A program made the translations under genes and the position numbers. The notes beneath the pieces are model-generated. The model had not been told where the DNA came from. It saw only the letters and a program-made list of their open reading frames with translations, and searched no databases. Positions 9,582 through 19,154 of a DNA stretch of 64,000 nucleotides are shown piece by piece; the stretch's first letter is position 1, and each line of letters begins with the position of its first letter. This DNA comes from Clostridia bacterium (lineage in GTDB: Bacteria; Bacillota; Clostridia; Christensenellales; Christensenellaceae). The stretch spans positions 1 to 64,000 of the forward strand of contig JAFRTU010000013.1 of the NCBI GenBank assembly GCA_017439085.1. The letters run 5' to 3'.

Positions 9582-10022
9582 ATGAAAATACATGAATTAA
9601 AACCGACTGTAGGATCAAGAAAATCCCAGAAGAGAGTAGGCAGAGGCAACGGGTCCGGACTTGGAAAGACTTCTGCAAGAGGTCAGAAGGGTCAGAATTC
9701 CAGAGCAGGCGGCGGAGTACGTCCTGGATTCGAAGGCGGCCAGATGCCTATTATGAGAAGGATCCCGAAGAGAGGATTCAAGAACAACTTTGCTAAACAG
9801 TATACTGCCATCAATGTATACGATCTGACAGTATTCGAAGAAGGAACGGAGATTACAGCCGAGTTCCTTAAGGAGATAGGTTTTATCAAGAAGATCAACG
9901 ACGGACTGAAGATCCTCGGTGATGGAGAACTGAACACAAAACTTACCGTTAAGGCTGCGAAATTCACTGAAAGTGCAAAGGAGAAGATCCTGGCTGCCGG
10001 CGGTACGGTAGAGGAGATCTGA
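9582..10022 (+). CDS. rplO: 50S ribosomal protein L15
   Basis: Late-assembly protein. It has 146 residues starting [19 protein letters not shown]; the glycine-rich [19 protein letters not shown] stretch and [17 protein letters not shown] are diagnostic. AAGGAGGG is upstream. It ends one base before the secY start. Confidence 0.98.
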   Translation: MKIHELKPTVGSRKSQKRVGRGNGSGLGKTSARGQKGQNSRAGGGVRPGFEGGQMPIMRRIPKRGFKNNFAKQYTAINVYDLTVFEEGTEITAEFLKEIGFIKKINDGLKILGDGELNTKLTVKAAKFTESAKEKILAAGGTVEEI

Positions 10023-10023
10023 A

Positions 10024-11283
10024 ATGTTTAAAACCATAGCAAGTGCATGGAAAATAGAAGAATTAAGAAAGAAGATACTCTATACTTTGTTAATTCTTCT
10101 TATTTATCGCATCGGAGTGGTAATACCTGTGCCTGGCGTCAATGCGGCATATGTGGCAGAATCTGTTGCAAACTATACCGCACTTGAGTTCCTGAATATG
10201 ATGTCAGGTGGCGGACTGGAGAACATGTCCATATTCGCTCTGGGCATATCTCCGTATCTCAACGCTTCTATCATCATGAACCTTCTTACTATCGCCATCC
10301 CGGCTCTTGAGAGACTTTCAAAGGATGGGGAAGAAGGGCAGAAGAAGATCAATAAGATCACAAGATATGTAGCTGTAGGACTTGCTCTTATACAGGCAAT
10401 CGGTATCTTATGGGGACTCGGAAGCAGTGCCGTTGAATCAACAGACCTGTTCAACTACATTACGATCTTCCTTTGCCTCTCGGCAGGAACCGCCCTGCTC
10501 ATGTGGCTTGGAGAACAGATCGATCAGAAGGGTATAGGAAACGGAATCTCGCTCCTGATCTTTGCAGGACTTGTAGCACAGGTCCCGGGACAGGTCATAT
10601 CGCTTGTAAGCGCCATGATCTCCGGTGATCTCAGCGTTCTTGCTTTTGTGCTCATACTTATCGGAGTGCTTGTCATAATCACTGCTATCACATTCGTTGA
10701 TCAGGCAGAAAGAAGAGTAAATGTTCAGTATGCAAAGAGAGTAGTCGGAAGAAAAATGTACGGCGGTCAGTCTAATTACATACCGATCAAGGTCAACCAG
10801 TCCGGAGTCATGCCGATAATCTTCGCAATGACATTCGTACAGTTCCCTGCAATGATAGCTCAGTTCTGGCCGAACAGCGCTTTCTATACCTGGTATACCA
10901 AGTTCCTCGGAACAGGCAGCTTCCTCTATGCAGTACTCTATGCAGTTCTCATCATATTCTTTACCTATTTCTATTCACAGATAGCATTTAATCCTGTGGA
11001 TATATCAAAGAATATACAGAGACAGGGCGGCATAATCCCTGGACACAGACCCGGCAAGCCTACCTCAGATTATCTTAGCCTGATACTCAAGAGACTCACG
11101 CTCTTCGGAGCAGTGTTCCTTGCGCTTCTTGCAGTAATCCCGACACTGTTCACGAAGTTGACCAGCCTTACCTCGGTATTCAGCGCAACAGGACTTCTCA
11201 TTATGGTAAGCGTTGCTCTTGAAACAGCTCAGTTGCTTGAAGCTCAGATGATGCTCCGTCATTACAAGGGTTTCTTAAATTAA
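10024..11283 (+). CDS. secY: Preprotein translocase channel subunit SecY
   Basis: Central pore of the Sec translocon in the cytoplasmic membrane, working with SecE, SecG and SecA. The 419 residues hold about ten hydrophobic segments. Family marks are RIGVVIPVPGV in helix 1, the plug region just after it, ISPYLNASIIMNLL, and the cytoplasmic loop motif RRVNVQYAKRVVGRKMYGGQ. The C-terminus LLMLRHYKGFLN-like (MMLRHYKGFLN) is typical. It starts one base after rplO, so translation is probably coupled. Confidence 0.98.
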   Translation: MFKTIASAWKIEELRKKILYTLLILLIYRIGVVIPVPGVNAAYVAESVANYTALEFLNMMSGGGLENMSIFALGISPYLNASIIMNLLTIAIPALERLSKDGEEGQKKINKITRYVAVGLALIQAIGILWGLGSSAVESTDLFNYITIFLCLSAGTALLMWLGEQIDQKGIGNGISLLIFAGLVAQVPGQVISLVSAMISGDLSVLAFVLILIGVLVIITAITFVDQAERRVNVQYAKRVVGRKMYGGQSNYIPIKVNQSGVMPIIFAMTFVQFPAMIAQFWPNSAFYTWYTKFLGTGSFLYAVLYAVLIIFFTYFYSQIAFNPVDISKNIQRQGGIIPGHRPGKPTSDYLSLILKRLTLFGAVFLALLAVIPTLFTKLTSLTSVFSATGLLIMVSVALETAQLLEAQMMLRHYKGFLN

Positions 11284-11293
11284 AGGAGTAGAT

Positions 11294-11914
11294 ATGAACG
11301 TTATCTTTTTAGGACCTCCCGGAGCAGGTAAGGGAACTATTGCAAAGGAGATCAAGGATCTGGCCAATGTCATTCATCTCTCAACCGGCGACATGCTCAG
11401 AGAAGAGATGAGGAACGGAACAGAACTTGGAAAGATGGCTAAACAGTACATAGAGGAAGGAAAGCTCGTTCCGGACGAAGTCATAATAGGTATGGTTGAG
11501 TCCAAGCTCAAATCCTCCGACAAGGGTATCCTTTTTGATGGATTCCCGAGGACTGTGGATCAGGCAAAAGCTCTCGATCAGTTTGCAAAGATAGATGCAG
11601 TCATCAATCTTTACACAACCGTTGACGTGATAGTCAAGAGGGTCGGGGGAAGGCGTATCTGCAGAGACTGCGGAAAGGTATTCAACACCAGCTGGTATGA
11701 TTCAGACAGATGTGATGAATGCGGCGGTGAATTGTATACAAGAACAGATGACACAGAAGAAACGATCAAGAAGCGTTATGAAGTCTATGTAGAACAGACT
11801 GAACCTCTCGTAGATTACTACAGAGAAAAGGGTATCCTTCATGACATCGATGCCAATGGGGAGATCCAGGAAAAAGTCGACAAGATCAAGGCGATCTTCG
11901 ATAATGTGCAATGA
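11294..11914 (+). CDS. adk: Adenylate kinase, zinc-LID type
   Basis: Catalyses ATP + AMP = 2 ADP. The 206-residue protein has the P-loop GPPGAGKGT at residues 7-15, the AMP-binding STGDMLREE and DGFPRT, and a long LID with CRDC and CDEC pairs that should hold a structural zinc, as in Gram-positive enzymes. AAAGGAG lies upstream. Its last base triplet overlaps the map start (ATGA), implying coupling. Confidence 0.97.
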   Translation: MNVIFLGPPGAGKGTIAKEIKDLANVIHLSTGDMLREEMRNGTELGKMAKQYIEEGKLVPDEVIIGMVESKLKSSDKGILFDGFPRTVDQAKALDQFAKIDAVINLYTTVDVIVKRVGGRRICRDCGKVFNTSWYDSDRCDECGGELYTRTDDTEETIKKRYEVYVEQTEPLVDYYREKGILHDIDANGEIQEKVDKIKAIFDNVQ

Positions 11915-12660
11915 TCAGTTTAAAATCATCTGACGAAATTAAAAGAATGAGAGATGCAGCACTCATCACCATCGAAGCTATCGACAGGATGATTGCTGCA
12001 TCCGAAGTTGGGATCACAACAGAAGAACTTGATGATATAGCCTACAGATATATCCTTTCACAGGGCTCAAAGCCCGCCTTCAAAGGCTTTGAAGGTTTTC
12101 CGGGAACGGCATGCATCTCAATCAACGAAGAAGTGGTGCACGGTATCCCAGGAAAGAGAAAGCTTCAAGACGGAGACATAGTCACATTCGACTGTGGATG
12201 TGTGGTGAAGGGATATAACTCCGACATGGCAAGGACCATAGGAGTAGGCAATGTTTCCGAGGAAGCCAAAAGACTGATAAGACTTACGGAAGAGGCTTTC
12301 TTCAACGGGGTAAAGGGGGCCGTCAGCGGCAACAGGATCTCTGACATCAGCAAAGGTGTTGAGGAGATTGCAGTCAAAAATGGCCTCGGTATCATCAGGG
12401 AATATGTCGGCCATGGTCTTGGTAGAGGACTTCATGAAGAACCGGAAGTCCCGAACTACACCACCAGAAGCAGAGGACCTGTCCTTAGACCGGGACTCGT
12501 AATCTGTGTGGAACCGATGCTTACGCTCGGTGCTGAAGACACTATCCTCTCGGATGACGGATGGACGGCAGTGACATCAGACTATAGCCTTTGCTCTCAT
12601 TATGAGAACACCATAGTGATAACGAAGGAAGGTCCGTGCGACATTATTTCCATACGATGA
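11911..12660 (+). CDS. map: Type I methionine aminopeptidase
   Basis: Removes the initiator methionine from nascent proteins. It has 249 residues and starts at ATG 11911 overlapping the adk stop. Metal ligands are visible in TFDCGCVVKGYNSDMART (two Asp), GHGLGRGLHEEPEVPNY (His) and VCVEPML and YENTIV (Glu). It lies in the usual secY-adk-map order. Confidence 0.97.
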   Translation: MISLKSSDEIKRMRDAALITIEAIDRMIAASEVGITTEELDDIAYRYILSQGSKPAFKGFEGFPGTACISINEEVVHGIPGKRKLQDGDIVTFDCGCVVKGYNSDMARTIGVGNVSEEAKRLIRLTEEAFFNGVKGAVSGNRISDISKGVEEIAVKNGLGIIREYVGHGLGRGLHEEPEVPNYTTRSRGPVLRPGLVICVEPMLTLGAEDTILSDDGWTAVTSDYSLCSHYENTIVITKEGPCDIISIR

Positions 12661-12938
12661 TGCGACCGGTTGAGATAGGAAACATCTGCAGGAGCATTCA
12701 GGGTCATGACAGAGACCGGCTCTACATAGTGACAGGGCTGAAAAATGACGGAATGGCAGAACTCGCAGACGGTTTGTTTAAAAAAGTCGATGCGCCAAAA
12801 CTGAAGAATGTAAAGCATATTGAGGTTTTGGAGCGAAATGTGGTTTTTAAAGACAAATACGGAGAGACACCTCGGGATGAGGATATAAGATACGAACTCA
12901 ACAGTTTTGTCAGGATCAGAGATTATCAAGGAGATTGA
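12657..12938 (+). CDS. KOW-domain RNA-binding protein (L14e-like)
   Basis: A 93-residue protein starting at the ATG that overlaps the map stop (ATGA at 12657-12660). The N-terminal IGNICRSIQGHDRDRLYIVTG resembles a KOW/L14e-type beta-barrel. Such genes are common between map and infA in Clostridia and are annotated as KOW or L14E/L6E/L27E-like proteins. A role in ribosome biology is inferred from the fold and the operon; no direct function is known to me. Confidence 0.85.
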   Translation: MMRPVEIGNICRSIQGHDRDRLYIVTGLKNDGMAELADGLFKKVDAPKLKNVKHIEVLERNVVFKDKYGETPRDEDIRYELNSFVRIRDYQGD

Positions 12939-12944
12939 ACAGAT

Positions 12945-13166
12945 TTGTCAAAAAGTGATGTGATCGAAATAAGCGGAATAGTGACGGACACTTATCCGAA
13001 TGCTCAGTTCGAAGTTGAGCTTGAGAATGGACACAAGGTTCTGGCGCATATTTCCGGCAAATTAAGAATGAACTATATCAGGATACTTCCTGGTGACAGA
13101 GTTACGGTGGAACTCTCGCCATACGATCTTTCCAGGGGAAGGATAGTCTGGAGAGGGAAAAACTGA
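12945..13166 (+). CDS. infA: Translation initiation factor IF-1
   Basis: OB-fold factor that blocks the A site during initiation. It has 73 residues from TTG 12945, with AAGGAG at 12929-12934 upstream. The sequence [25 protein letters not shown] and [19 protein letters not shown] is unmistakable. The C-terminus ends IVWRGKN. Confidence 0.97.
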   Translation: MSKSDVIEISGIVTDTYPNAQFEVELENGHKVLAHISGKLRMNYIRILPGDRVTVELSPYDLSRGRIVWRGKN

Positions 13167-13186
13167 AAAATAAGCAAAATCACATA

Positions 13187-13215
13187 TTGCATTCATCTTG
13201 ACTTTTGTATAGAAT
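13187..13215 (+). promoter_or_regulatory. Promoter upstream of rpmJ (alpha operon)
   Basis: TTGCAT at 13187-13192, 17 bases, TAGAAT at 13210-13215. The -10 is identical to that of the S10 promoter. It sits just after infA and about 85 bases before rpmJ, so the alpha-operon genes can be transcribed separately. Confidence 0.65.
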
Positions 13216-13298
13216 ATATAGATGCCTGTTTAATATGGGTTTTTGTGCGTGTTATGGGTTTTTCCTTAACACAAGCGTATAAGATCGGAGGATTAATT

Positions 13299-13421
13299 AT
13301 GAAGGTTAGACCATCAGTTAAACCTATGTGTGAAAAATGCAAGGTTATAAGACGCAATGGCAGAGTAATGGTTATTTGCGAGAACCCGAAGCATAAGCAG
13401 AGACAGGGATCCCGTTCATAA
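13299..13421 (+). CDS. rpmJ: 50S ribosomal protein L36, zinc form
   Basis: A 40-codon gene, ATG 13299 to TAA 13419-13421, with ATCGGAGGA upstream. The protein begins [23 protein letters not shown], a later Cys and the His of NPKHKQRQG form the zinc site of the C+ type. The family length is 37-38, so this form has a short extension (SRS) at the C-terminus. Confidence 0.96.
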   Translation: MKVRPSVKPMCEKCKVIRRNGRVMVICENPKHKQRQGSRS

Positions 13422-13567
13422 TTGATAAAAACACAAGTTTATCACTTTGAATTTTTGTAGCGGCTGTATAAACACATTCCAGTTTATATTATGAAAATTT
13501 CATGATGATATGCTTATGTGGATTAATAAATACTAAAGGACTTAAGATTTACTGGAGGTAATTGTTA

Positions 13568-13936
13568 ATGGCACGTATTGCCGGTATAGACTTGCCGAGA
13601 GAGAAAAGAATAGAAATAGGCCTGACCTATATCTATGGTATTGGACTGAGATCATCTCAGACTATTCTTGCGGCTACAGGAGTAGATCCTGACATCAGAG
13701 TCAAGGACCTTTCCGAAGACGATGCTACAAAAATCAGAGATTACATTGATAAGAACTATCAGGTAGAAGGCGATCTTAGACGTGAAGTGAACCTCAACAT
13801 CAAGAGATTGATGGAGATCGGTTGCTTCAGAGGTGTTCGCCACAGAAGAAGTTTACCAGTACGCGGTCAGCGTACCAAGACCAACGCAAGGACCAGAAAA
13901 GGCAAGAAGCGTACGGTTGCTGGAAAGAAGAAATAA
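13568..13936 (+). CDS. rpsM: 30S ribosomal protein S13
   Basis: Head protein contacting P-site tRNA and the 50S bridge. ATG 13568 lies 8 bases after GGAGGT at 13554-13559; 122 residues starting [25 protein letters not shown] two codons earlier is too close to the ribosome site. The basic tail [14 protein letters not shown] is typical. Confidence 0.98.
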   Translation: MARIAGIDLPREKRIEIGLTYIYGIGLRSSQTILAATGVDPDIRVKDLSEDDATKIRDYIDKNYQVEGDLRREVNLNIKRLMEIGCFRGVRHRRSLPVRGQRTKTNARTRKGKKRTVAGKKK

Positions 13937-13951
13937 GGAGGGTAAGTATTC

Positions 13952-14344
13952 ATGGCTAAGTCAGTTAGAACTACTAGAAGACGTAAAGAGAAAAAGAATA
14001 TCGAGCGTGGTGCTGCCCATATCCGTTCTTCATTCAACAACACTATCGTTACTATGTCCGATATGCAGGGAAATGCTCTTTCACAGTGCAGTTCCGGAGC
14101 ACTCGGTTTCCGTGGGTCAAGGAAGTCCACTCCTTATGCAGCTCAGATGGCAGCTGAAACAGCAGCTAAGGCAGCTATGGAGCATGGCTTAAAGACCGTA
14201 GAAGTATACGTAAAAGGACCTGGAGCAGGAAGAGAAGCTGCTATCAGAGCACTTCAGAGTGCAGGTCTGGAGATCACTCTCATCAGAGATGTAACTCCTA
14301 TTCCTCACAACGGATGCCGTCCTCCTAAGCGTAGAAGAGTTTAA
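13952..14344 (+). CDS. rpsK: 30S ribosomal protein S11
   Basis: Platform protein near the mRNA exit. It has 130 residues; [19 protein letters not shown] and the C-terminal [18 protein letters not shown] are diagnostic. AAGGAGGG precedes the ATG. Confidence 0.98.
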   Translation: MAKSVRTTRRRKEKKNIERGAAHIRSSFNNTIVTMSDMQGNALSQCSSGALGFRGSRKSTPYAAQMAAETAAKAAMEHGLKTVEVYVKGPGAGREAAIRALQSAGLEITLIRDVTPIPHNGCRPPKRRRV

Positions 14345-14359
14345 TGAGAGGTAAATGAA

Positions 14360-14956
14360 ATGGCTATAGATAGAACACCTATTTTAAAGAGATGCAGAGC
14401 ACTTGGAATCAGCCCTTCTTATCTTGGGATTGACAAGAGCTCAAAACGTCAACCAGTTCATTCCAACAGAAAAGCTTCACAGTACGGACTTCAGCTTCGT
14501 GAGAAGCAGAAAGCCAAGTTCATATATGGCGTTCTGGAAAAACAGTTCAGAAGGTACTATGAGAAAGCTGCTCGTGTCAAGGGAAGAACCGGTGAAGAAC
14601 TTAAGAGGACTCTTGAACTGAGACTGGACAATATCCTGTTCAGACTCAACTGGGCACGTACCAGACAAGAGGCCAGACAGATGGTAAGCCACAGGTTTGT
14701 TACTGTTAACGGCAAAGTCGTAAATATTCCTTCCTATATAGTAAGCAAGGATGACGTCATTGAAGTAAGAGAGAACAAGAGTTCTTCTCAGAGACTCAAG
14801 GATATCGTCGATGTTACATCAGGAAGACTCGTTCCGACATGGCTTGAAAGTGATCTGGAGAATTTCAGGGGCAAGGTCGTAGAACTGCCCAGCGATGAGT
14901 ATTTGGATGAGATCCCGTTTGACGCTACACTGGTAGTCGAGCTGTATTCCAAATAA
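14360..14956 (+). CDS. rpsD: 30S ribosomal protein S4
   Basis: Primary 16S rRNA-binding protein; an autoregulator in several bacteria. It has 198 residues. RLDNILFRLNWARTRQEARQ and the following S4 RNA-binding domain (VSHRFVTVNGKVVNIPSY) are clear. The upstream signal is weak (GAGAGGT). A 164-base gap follows before rpoA. Confidence 0.97.
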   Translation: MAIDRTPILKRCRALGISPSYLGIDKSSKRQPVHSNRKASQYGLQLREKQKAKFIYGVLEKQFRRYYEKAARVKGRTGEELKRTLELRLDNILFRLNWARTRQEARQMVSHRFVTVNGKVVNIPSYIVSKDDVIEVRENKSSSQRLKDIVDVTSGRLVPTWLESDLENFRGKVVELPSDEYLDEIPFDATLVVELYSK

Positions 14957-15052
14957 TCCATTTTTCTGATCATAAATCAATTTTGAGCAGGATAATAACG
15001 GATTTAAATAGCTTTGTGGATAGATCACTAGCTGATTCGTGGAAGGATCATG

Positions 15053-15081
15053 TTGACAGATCCTAAATTACAGTCAATAAA
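15053..15081 (+). promoter_or_regulatory. Possible promoter upstream of rpoA
   Basis: A perfect -35 hexamer TTGACA at 15053-15058, with only a weak -10 (AATAAA at 15076-15081, 17-base spacing). It sits in the 164-base gap between rpsD and rpoA, which is otherwise A/T-rich without a hairpin and U-tract. Tentative. Confidence 0.35.
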
Positions 15082-15120
15082 AGAAATCAACTAGATAGCA
15101 TTAAGGAGGTTTTTTCATAG

Positions 15121-16065
15121 ATGCTAGAAATAGAAAAGCCTAAGATTGAATGCGTTGAGATTAATGAAGATAAAAGTTATGCTAAATTTGTTATGGAACC
15201 ATTAGAAAAGGGTTTTGGTACTACACTCGGAAATTCATTAAGAAGAGTTTTATTATCAAGCCTGCCAGGAGTTGCAGTAACAAAAATTCGCATTAATGGT
15301 ATCCTTCACGAGTTTTCCGTAATACCGGGAGTCCGTGAGGATGTTACGAATATAGTCCTTAACCTTAAGGGACTGTGTGCAAGATTATTTTCAAATGAGC
15401 CAAAGACTCTTACGCTTAACGTAATTGGCCCAAAAGATGTGACGGCAGCAGACATATCATATGATGCTGATGTCGAGATCATTAATCCGGATTTACATAT
15501 TGCTACTTTGGATGATAATGCAATATTGGATATGGAGATAACGCTTGAGCATGGCAGAGGCTATGTTCTCGCAGACAGGAACAAGACAGAAGACATGGCA
15601 ATAGGAGTTATCCCTATGGACTCTCTGTTCACACCTGTCACCAAAGCTAACTTTACGGTGGAGAACACCCGTGTCGGCCAGACGATGGACTATGACAAGC
15701 TCACACTTGAGGTTTGGACGAACGGTTCTGTAGCAGCCGATGAGGCTATCTCCCTGGCAGCTAAGATCCTCTATGAGTATCTCGGCCAGTTCGTAAGCAT
15801 GGCGTCCAATGTTGATGACGTTGAAATAATGGTACCCAGAGAGGACGAGAAGATCGAAAAGGTCATGGAGATAACCATCGAAGAACTTGATCTTTCAGTC
15901 CGTTCGTACAACTGCCTCAAGAGGGCGGGCATCAACACCGTCGAAGAGCTCATTCAGAAGAATGAGGACGAGATGATGAAGGTCAGGAACCTCGGCAGAA
16001 AATCTCTGGAAGAAGTTCAGCAGAAATTAGCTAGTCTGGGCCTTAGCCTTAGACAGAATGACTAA
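15121..16065 (+). CDS. rpoA: RNA polymerase alpha subunit
   Basis: Scaffold of RNA polymerase. The 314-residue protein has the N-terminal dimerisation domain ([19 protein letters not shown]) and the C-terminal domain that contacts UP elements ([33 protein letters not shown]). AAGGAGGT at 15103-15110 precedes ATG 15121. Confidence 0.99.
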   Translation: MLEIEKPKIECVEINEDKSYAKFVMEPLEKGFGTTLGNSLRRVLLSSLPGVAVTKIRINGILHEFSVIPGVREDVTNIVLNLKGLCARLFSNEPKTLTLNVIGPKDVTAADISYDADVEIINPDLHIATLDDNAILDMEITLEHGRGYVLADRNKTEDMAIGVIPMDSLFTPVTKANFTVENTRVGQTMDYDKLTLEVWTNGSVAADEAISLAAKILYEYLGQFVSMASNVDDVEIMVPREDEKIEKVMEITIEELDLSVRSYNCLKRAGINTVEELIQKNEDEMMKVRNLGRKSLEEVQQKLASLGLSLRQND

Positions 16066-16096
16066 AGAAATAATACAGTAGGAGGGAAAGGTTGCA

Positions 16097-16612
16097 ATGT
16101 CAGGATACAATAAACTGAGCAGACCTTCTGATCAAAGAAAAGCAATATTAAGAAATCAGGTCACGGCGCTTCTTTGGAACGGCAGGATCGTTACAACTAA
16201 GGCCAGGGCTAAGGAAGTTCAGAGAATAGCTGAGAAACAGATAACGAAGGCTATTTCACAATATAACAACACAGTTACAGTCACCAAGTCCGTAAAGGAT
16301 GAGAAGGGCAACATGGTAGAGCAGCAGTTCGAGCAGGACGCTCCCGCAAAGCTCGCAGTAAGAAGGCAGCTCATTGCCGAGTTATACAACATCAAGCCCA
16401 ACAAGCTGGAAAAAGAGAGCAAGTCCCAGTACAATGCAAGGACAAAGGACATCAATTTCCCGGTAATCGAAAAACTGTTCAGGGAGATCGCTCCTAAATA
16501 CGTCACCAGGAAAGAGTCCAAGAACGGACAGGGCGGCGGATATACCAGGATCATCAAGATGGGACCGAGACGCGGCGATGCTGCTGAAATGGTAGTTCTT
16601 GAGATGGTATGA
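16097..16612 (+). CDS. rplQ: 50S ribosomal protein L17, long form
   Basis: Ribosomal protein at the tunnel exit. It starts MSGYNKLSRPSDQRKAILRNQ and ends GGGYTRIIKMGPRRGDAAEMVVLEMV as in L17. It has 171 residues against about 115-130 in many bacteria; a charged insertion of about 50 residues lies between ISQYNNTVTV and FPVIEKLF. Similar long forms occur in other Clostridia to my knowledge. A strong terminator follows. Confidence 0.96.
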   Translation: MSGYNKLSRPSDQRKAILRNQVTALLWNGRIVTTKARAKEVQRIAEKQITKAISQYNNTVTVTKSVKDEKGNMVEQQFEQDAPAKLAVRRQLIAELYNIKPNKLEKESKSQYNARTKDINFPVIEKLFREIAPKYVTRKESKNGQGGGYTRIIKMGPRRGDAAEMVVLEMV

Positions 16613-16633
16613 CGGAAATATAACTTTGATTTG

Positions 16634-16671
16634 AATGAGGCTTATAGCGATGTCTACAAGCCTCATTTTTT
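16634..16671 (+). terminator. Terminator of the alpha operon
   Basis: AATGAGGCTT at 16634-16643 pairs perfectly with AAGCCTCATT at 16658-16667, with a 14-base loop and a T6 run at 16666-16671. It lies only 11 bases before the ecfA1 start codon. Confidence 0.85.
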
Positions 16672-16682
16672 GAAGGAAACAC

Positions 16683-17513
16683 ATGAGCAATATAGTTGAG
16701 GCAAAGAATCTGAGTTTTTCTTATCCCTTAGATGAAAACGAAAGAATTTTTGCGTTAAAAGAACTGAATATAGAGATAGAAAAGGGCTCTTTTACTGTCA
16801 TTCTTGGAAAAAACGGCAGTGGAAAGTCTTCCTTTGCAAAACTTATAAATGCCCTGAACAGGCCTGATGAAGGTACCCTTACGGTCGCAGGAATGGATAC
16901 TTCTAATGAATCAGATACCATTGAGATCAGGAAGAATGCAGGGATGGTGTTCCAGAATCCAGACAACCAGCTCGTTGCCACGATAGTGGAAGAGGACATA
17001 GCATTCGGACCGGAAAATCTCGGACTTCCCAGGGAAGAGATCAGGGAAAGGATCGGATATGCACTCAAGGTAGTGAACATGTCCCAATACCTGAAACATG
17101 CTCCACATATGCTTTCCGGAGGACAGAAGCAGAGGATTGCCATTGCAGGTGTACTTGCGATGAAGCCCCAACTCATCATATTTGATGAGTCGACAGCAAT
17201 GCTGGACCCTAAGGGAAGGAAGGATATCATGAATATAATGCATGAACTGAACAGGAATGAAGGGATCACCATCATCCATATCACGCATTATATGGAAGAG
17301 GCCGTAGGAGCAGATAAGGTGATAGTTTTCAGAAAAGGAAGGATCCTGAAGGAAGGCACTCCGGAGGAGATCTTCTTCGATAAGGAACTTCTCAGGGAAT
17401 CAGGACTTGTTCCGACTTTTGAAGCAAGGCTCATCAACGATCTTGAAGACCGTGGGATAGACCTTGACAAAACTCTTGATATGGAAAGGCTCGCTGGAGA
17501 AATATGTCGATAA
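16683..17513 (+). CDS. ecfA1: ECF transporter ATPase A1
   Basis: One of two ATPases of the shared energy-coupling module that drives vitamin and metal uptake by separate S components. The 276 residues show Walker A GKNGSGKSS, Q-loop FQNPDNQ, signature LSGGQKQR and Walker B LIIFDEST. ATG 16683 follows GAAGGAAA. It overlaps ecfA2 by ten bases. The position after rplQ is standard in Firmicutes. Confidence 0.95.
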   Translation: MSNIVEAKNLSFSYPLDENERIFALKELNIEIEKGSFTVILGKNGSGKSSFAKLINALNRPDEGTLTVAGMDTSNESDTIEIRKNAGMVFQNPDNQLVATIVEEDIAFGPENLGLPREEIRERIGYALKVVNMSQYLKHAPHMLSGGQKQRIAIAGVLAMKPQLIIFDESTAMLDPKGRKDIMNIMHELNRNEGITIIHITHYMEEAVGADKVIVFRKGRILKEGTPEEIFFDKELLRESGLVPTFEARLINDLEDRGIDLDKTLDMERLAGEICR

Positions 17514-18367
17514 TCGTTGAGAATCTGTCATACACATATATGGAAGGCACACCTTTCGAGCATCTTGCAGTTGATGATATTTCCCTTGAGATCAAAGATG
17601 GGGAATTTGTGGGGATAATAGGACATACCGGAAGCGGGAAGTCCACTCTCATACAGATCATAAGCGGATTGCTTAAAGGATATAAGGGTAATGTGCTGAT
17701 AAACGGTGTCGATTATTCCGACAAAAAAGCGGATAAGAAAGCTCTGAGAAGGACTCTGGGAGTCGTATTCCAGTATCCTGAATATCAGCTTTTTGAAGAG
17801 ACGGTAGAAAAGGATGTTGCATATGGTCCTAAAAAACTCGGCTTCTCCGAGGAAGAGACAGCATTAAGAGTCAGGAATGCCATAGAACTCGTCGGACTTG
17901 ACTACGAGGAAGTAAAGGACAAATCTCCGTTCGCTCTGTCAGGAGGACAGAAGAGAAAGGCTGCCATTGCCGGAGTACTCTCTATGGATCCGGATATTCT
18001 GATACTTGATGAACCGATAGCAGGGCTTGATCCTGCAGGCAGGGAATCGTTCATGGAAATCATAAAAGACCTGAACACGACGGGAAAGACCATAATAATG
18101 ATCTCTCATAATATGGACAATATTGCAGAATATACTGAAAAGATCTTTGTCCTTAAGAACGGAAGGATCTTCATGGAAGGGTCACCTGTTCAGATATTCA
18201 ATGACTATGAGAAACTTCTGGAGGCAGATCTGGATCTGCCTGATGTAGTAAGATTCTGCAGATTTGCAAGAGAAAACGGAGTGGAGATACCTAAGGATAT
18301 AATCAGGTATAAAGATCTGCTCTCATATCTTGGTGAGAAGCTCGGGAGGATGAAACATGATATCTAA
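17504..18367 (+). CDS. ecfA2: ECF transporter ATPase A2
   Basis: Second ATPase of the module; it should form a heterodimer with EcfA1. The 287 residues show Walker A GHTGSGKST, Q-loop FQYPEYQLF, signature LSGGQKRK and Walker B ILILDEPIAGLD. It overlaps ecfA1 upstream and ecfT downstream, so the three are surely co-translated. Confidence 0.95.
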   Translation: MSIIVENLSYTYMEGTPFEHLAVDDISLEIKDGEFVGIIGHTGSGKSTLIQIISGLLKGYKGNVLINGVDYSDKKADKKALRRTLGVVFQYPEYQLFEETVEKDVAYGPKKLGFSEEETALRVRNAIELVGLDYEEVKDKSPFALSGGQKRKAAIAGVLSMDPDILILDEPIAGLDPAGRESFMEIIKDLNTTGKTIIMISHNMDNIAEYTEKIFVLKNGRIFMEGSPVQIFNDYEKLLEADLDLPDVVRFCRFARENGVEIPKDIIRYKDLLSYLGEKLGRMKHDI

Positions 18368-19151
18368 TCTCAGTATCGGACAGTATATTCCCGGAGATTC
18401 TTTCCTTCACAAGATGGATGCAAGGGTGAAACTTGTCATCAGCATGATACTTATCATACTGATATTCTTTGTCAAATCCCTTGGAGGTTATATTGCTTTT
18501 GCGGCTTTCCTGATCATCGCTATAGCCTTTAGCAGTATCCCAATCAAACTTATATTAAAGAGCATAAAATCCATGTGGTTCGTGATGGCACTGGCTTTTA
18601 TCTTGAACGTATTCTTCCAGACGGGGCAGACATTAATATGGGAATGGTCCTTCGTCAAACTGTATAAGGAGAACCTTATACGTGGTGCAGAGATGGTCGT
18701 AAGGCTAATTATGCTCGTCGAGATAACGAGCCTCCTTTCATTCACAACTTCTGCAAAGGAACTGACTGATGCGATAGAACTGCTATTCCAGCCTCTTGCA
18801 AAGATAGGCTTTCCGGTACACGAGATGGCTCTCATGATGAGCATTGCCCTCAGATTCATACCGACACTCATAAATGAAACAGATAAGATAATGAAGGCAC
18901 AGACCGCAAGAGGGGCTGCCTTTGACAGTGGGAGTCTCATAAGCAGGATTAAGGACATGATCCCCATACTGATCCCGCTCTTCATAAACTCATTCAAAAG
19001 AGCAGATGACCTTGCTCTTGCAATGGAAGCCAGATGCTACAGTGACAGTGCCAAAAGGACAAGGCTAATAGAATATCATCTTTCATGGAGAGATTATGTG
19101 GCAATGGGGATAACAGCTATTCTGCTTGTCCTAATAATAGTAGGTATCTGA
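18357..19151 (+). CDS. ecfT: ECF transporter membrane subunit T
   Basis: Membrane scaffold linking the two ATPases to substrate-binding S components. The 264 residues have about six hydrophobic segments. The coupling helices carry the ARG and ARC tripeptides (QTARGAAFDSG and AMEARCYSD) that contact the ATPases. No S component is in the window, as expected for a shared (group II) module. Confidence 0.94.
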   Translation: MISNLSIGQYIPGDSFLHKMDARVKLVISMILIILIFFVKSLGGYIAFAAFLIIAIAFSSIPIKLILKSIKSMWFVMALAFILNVFFQTGQTLIWEWSFVKLYKENLIRGAEMVVRLIMLVEITSLLSFTTSAKELTDAIELLFQPLAKIGFPVHEMALMMSIALRFIPTLINETDKIMKAQTARGAAFDSGSLISRIKDMIPILIPLFINSFKRADDLALAMEARCYSDSAKRTRLIEYHLSWRDYVAMGITAILLVLIIVGI

Positions 19152-19154
19152 ATA

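Noticed and set aside
13423..13444. TGATAAA/TTTATCA hairpin after rpmJ as a terminator
   Set aside because: The stem is all A/T except one pair and too weak, and rpsM follows in the same operon.
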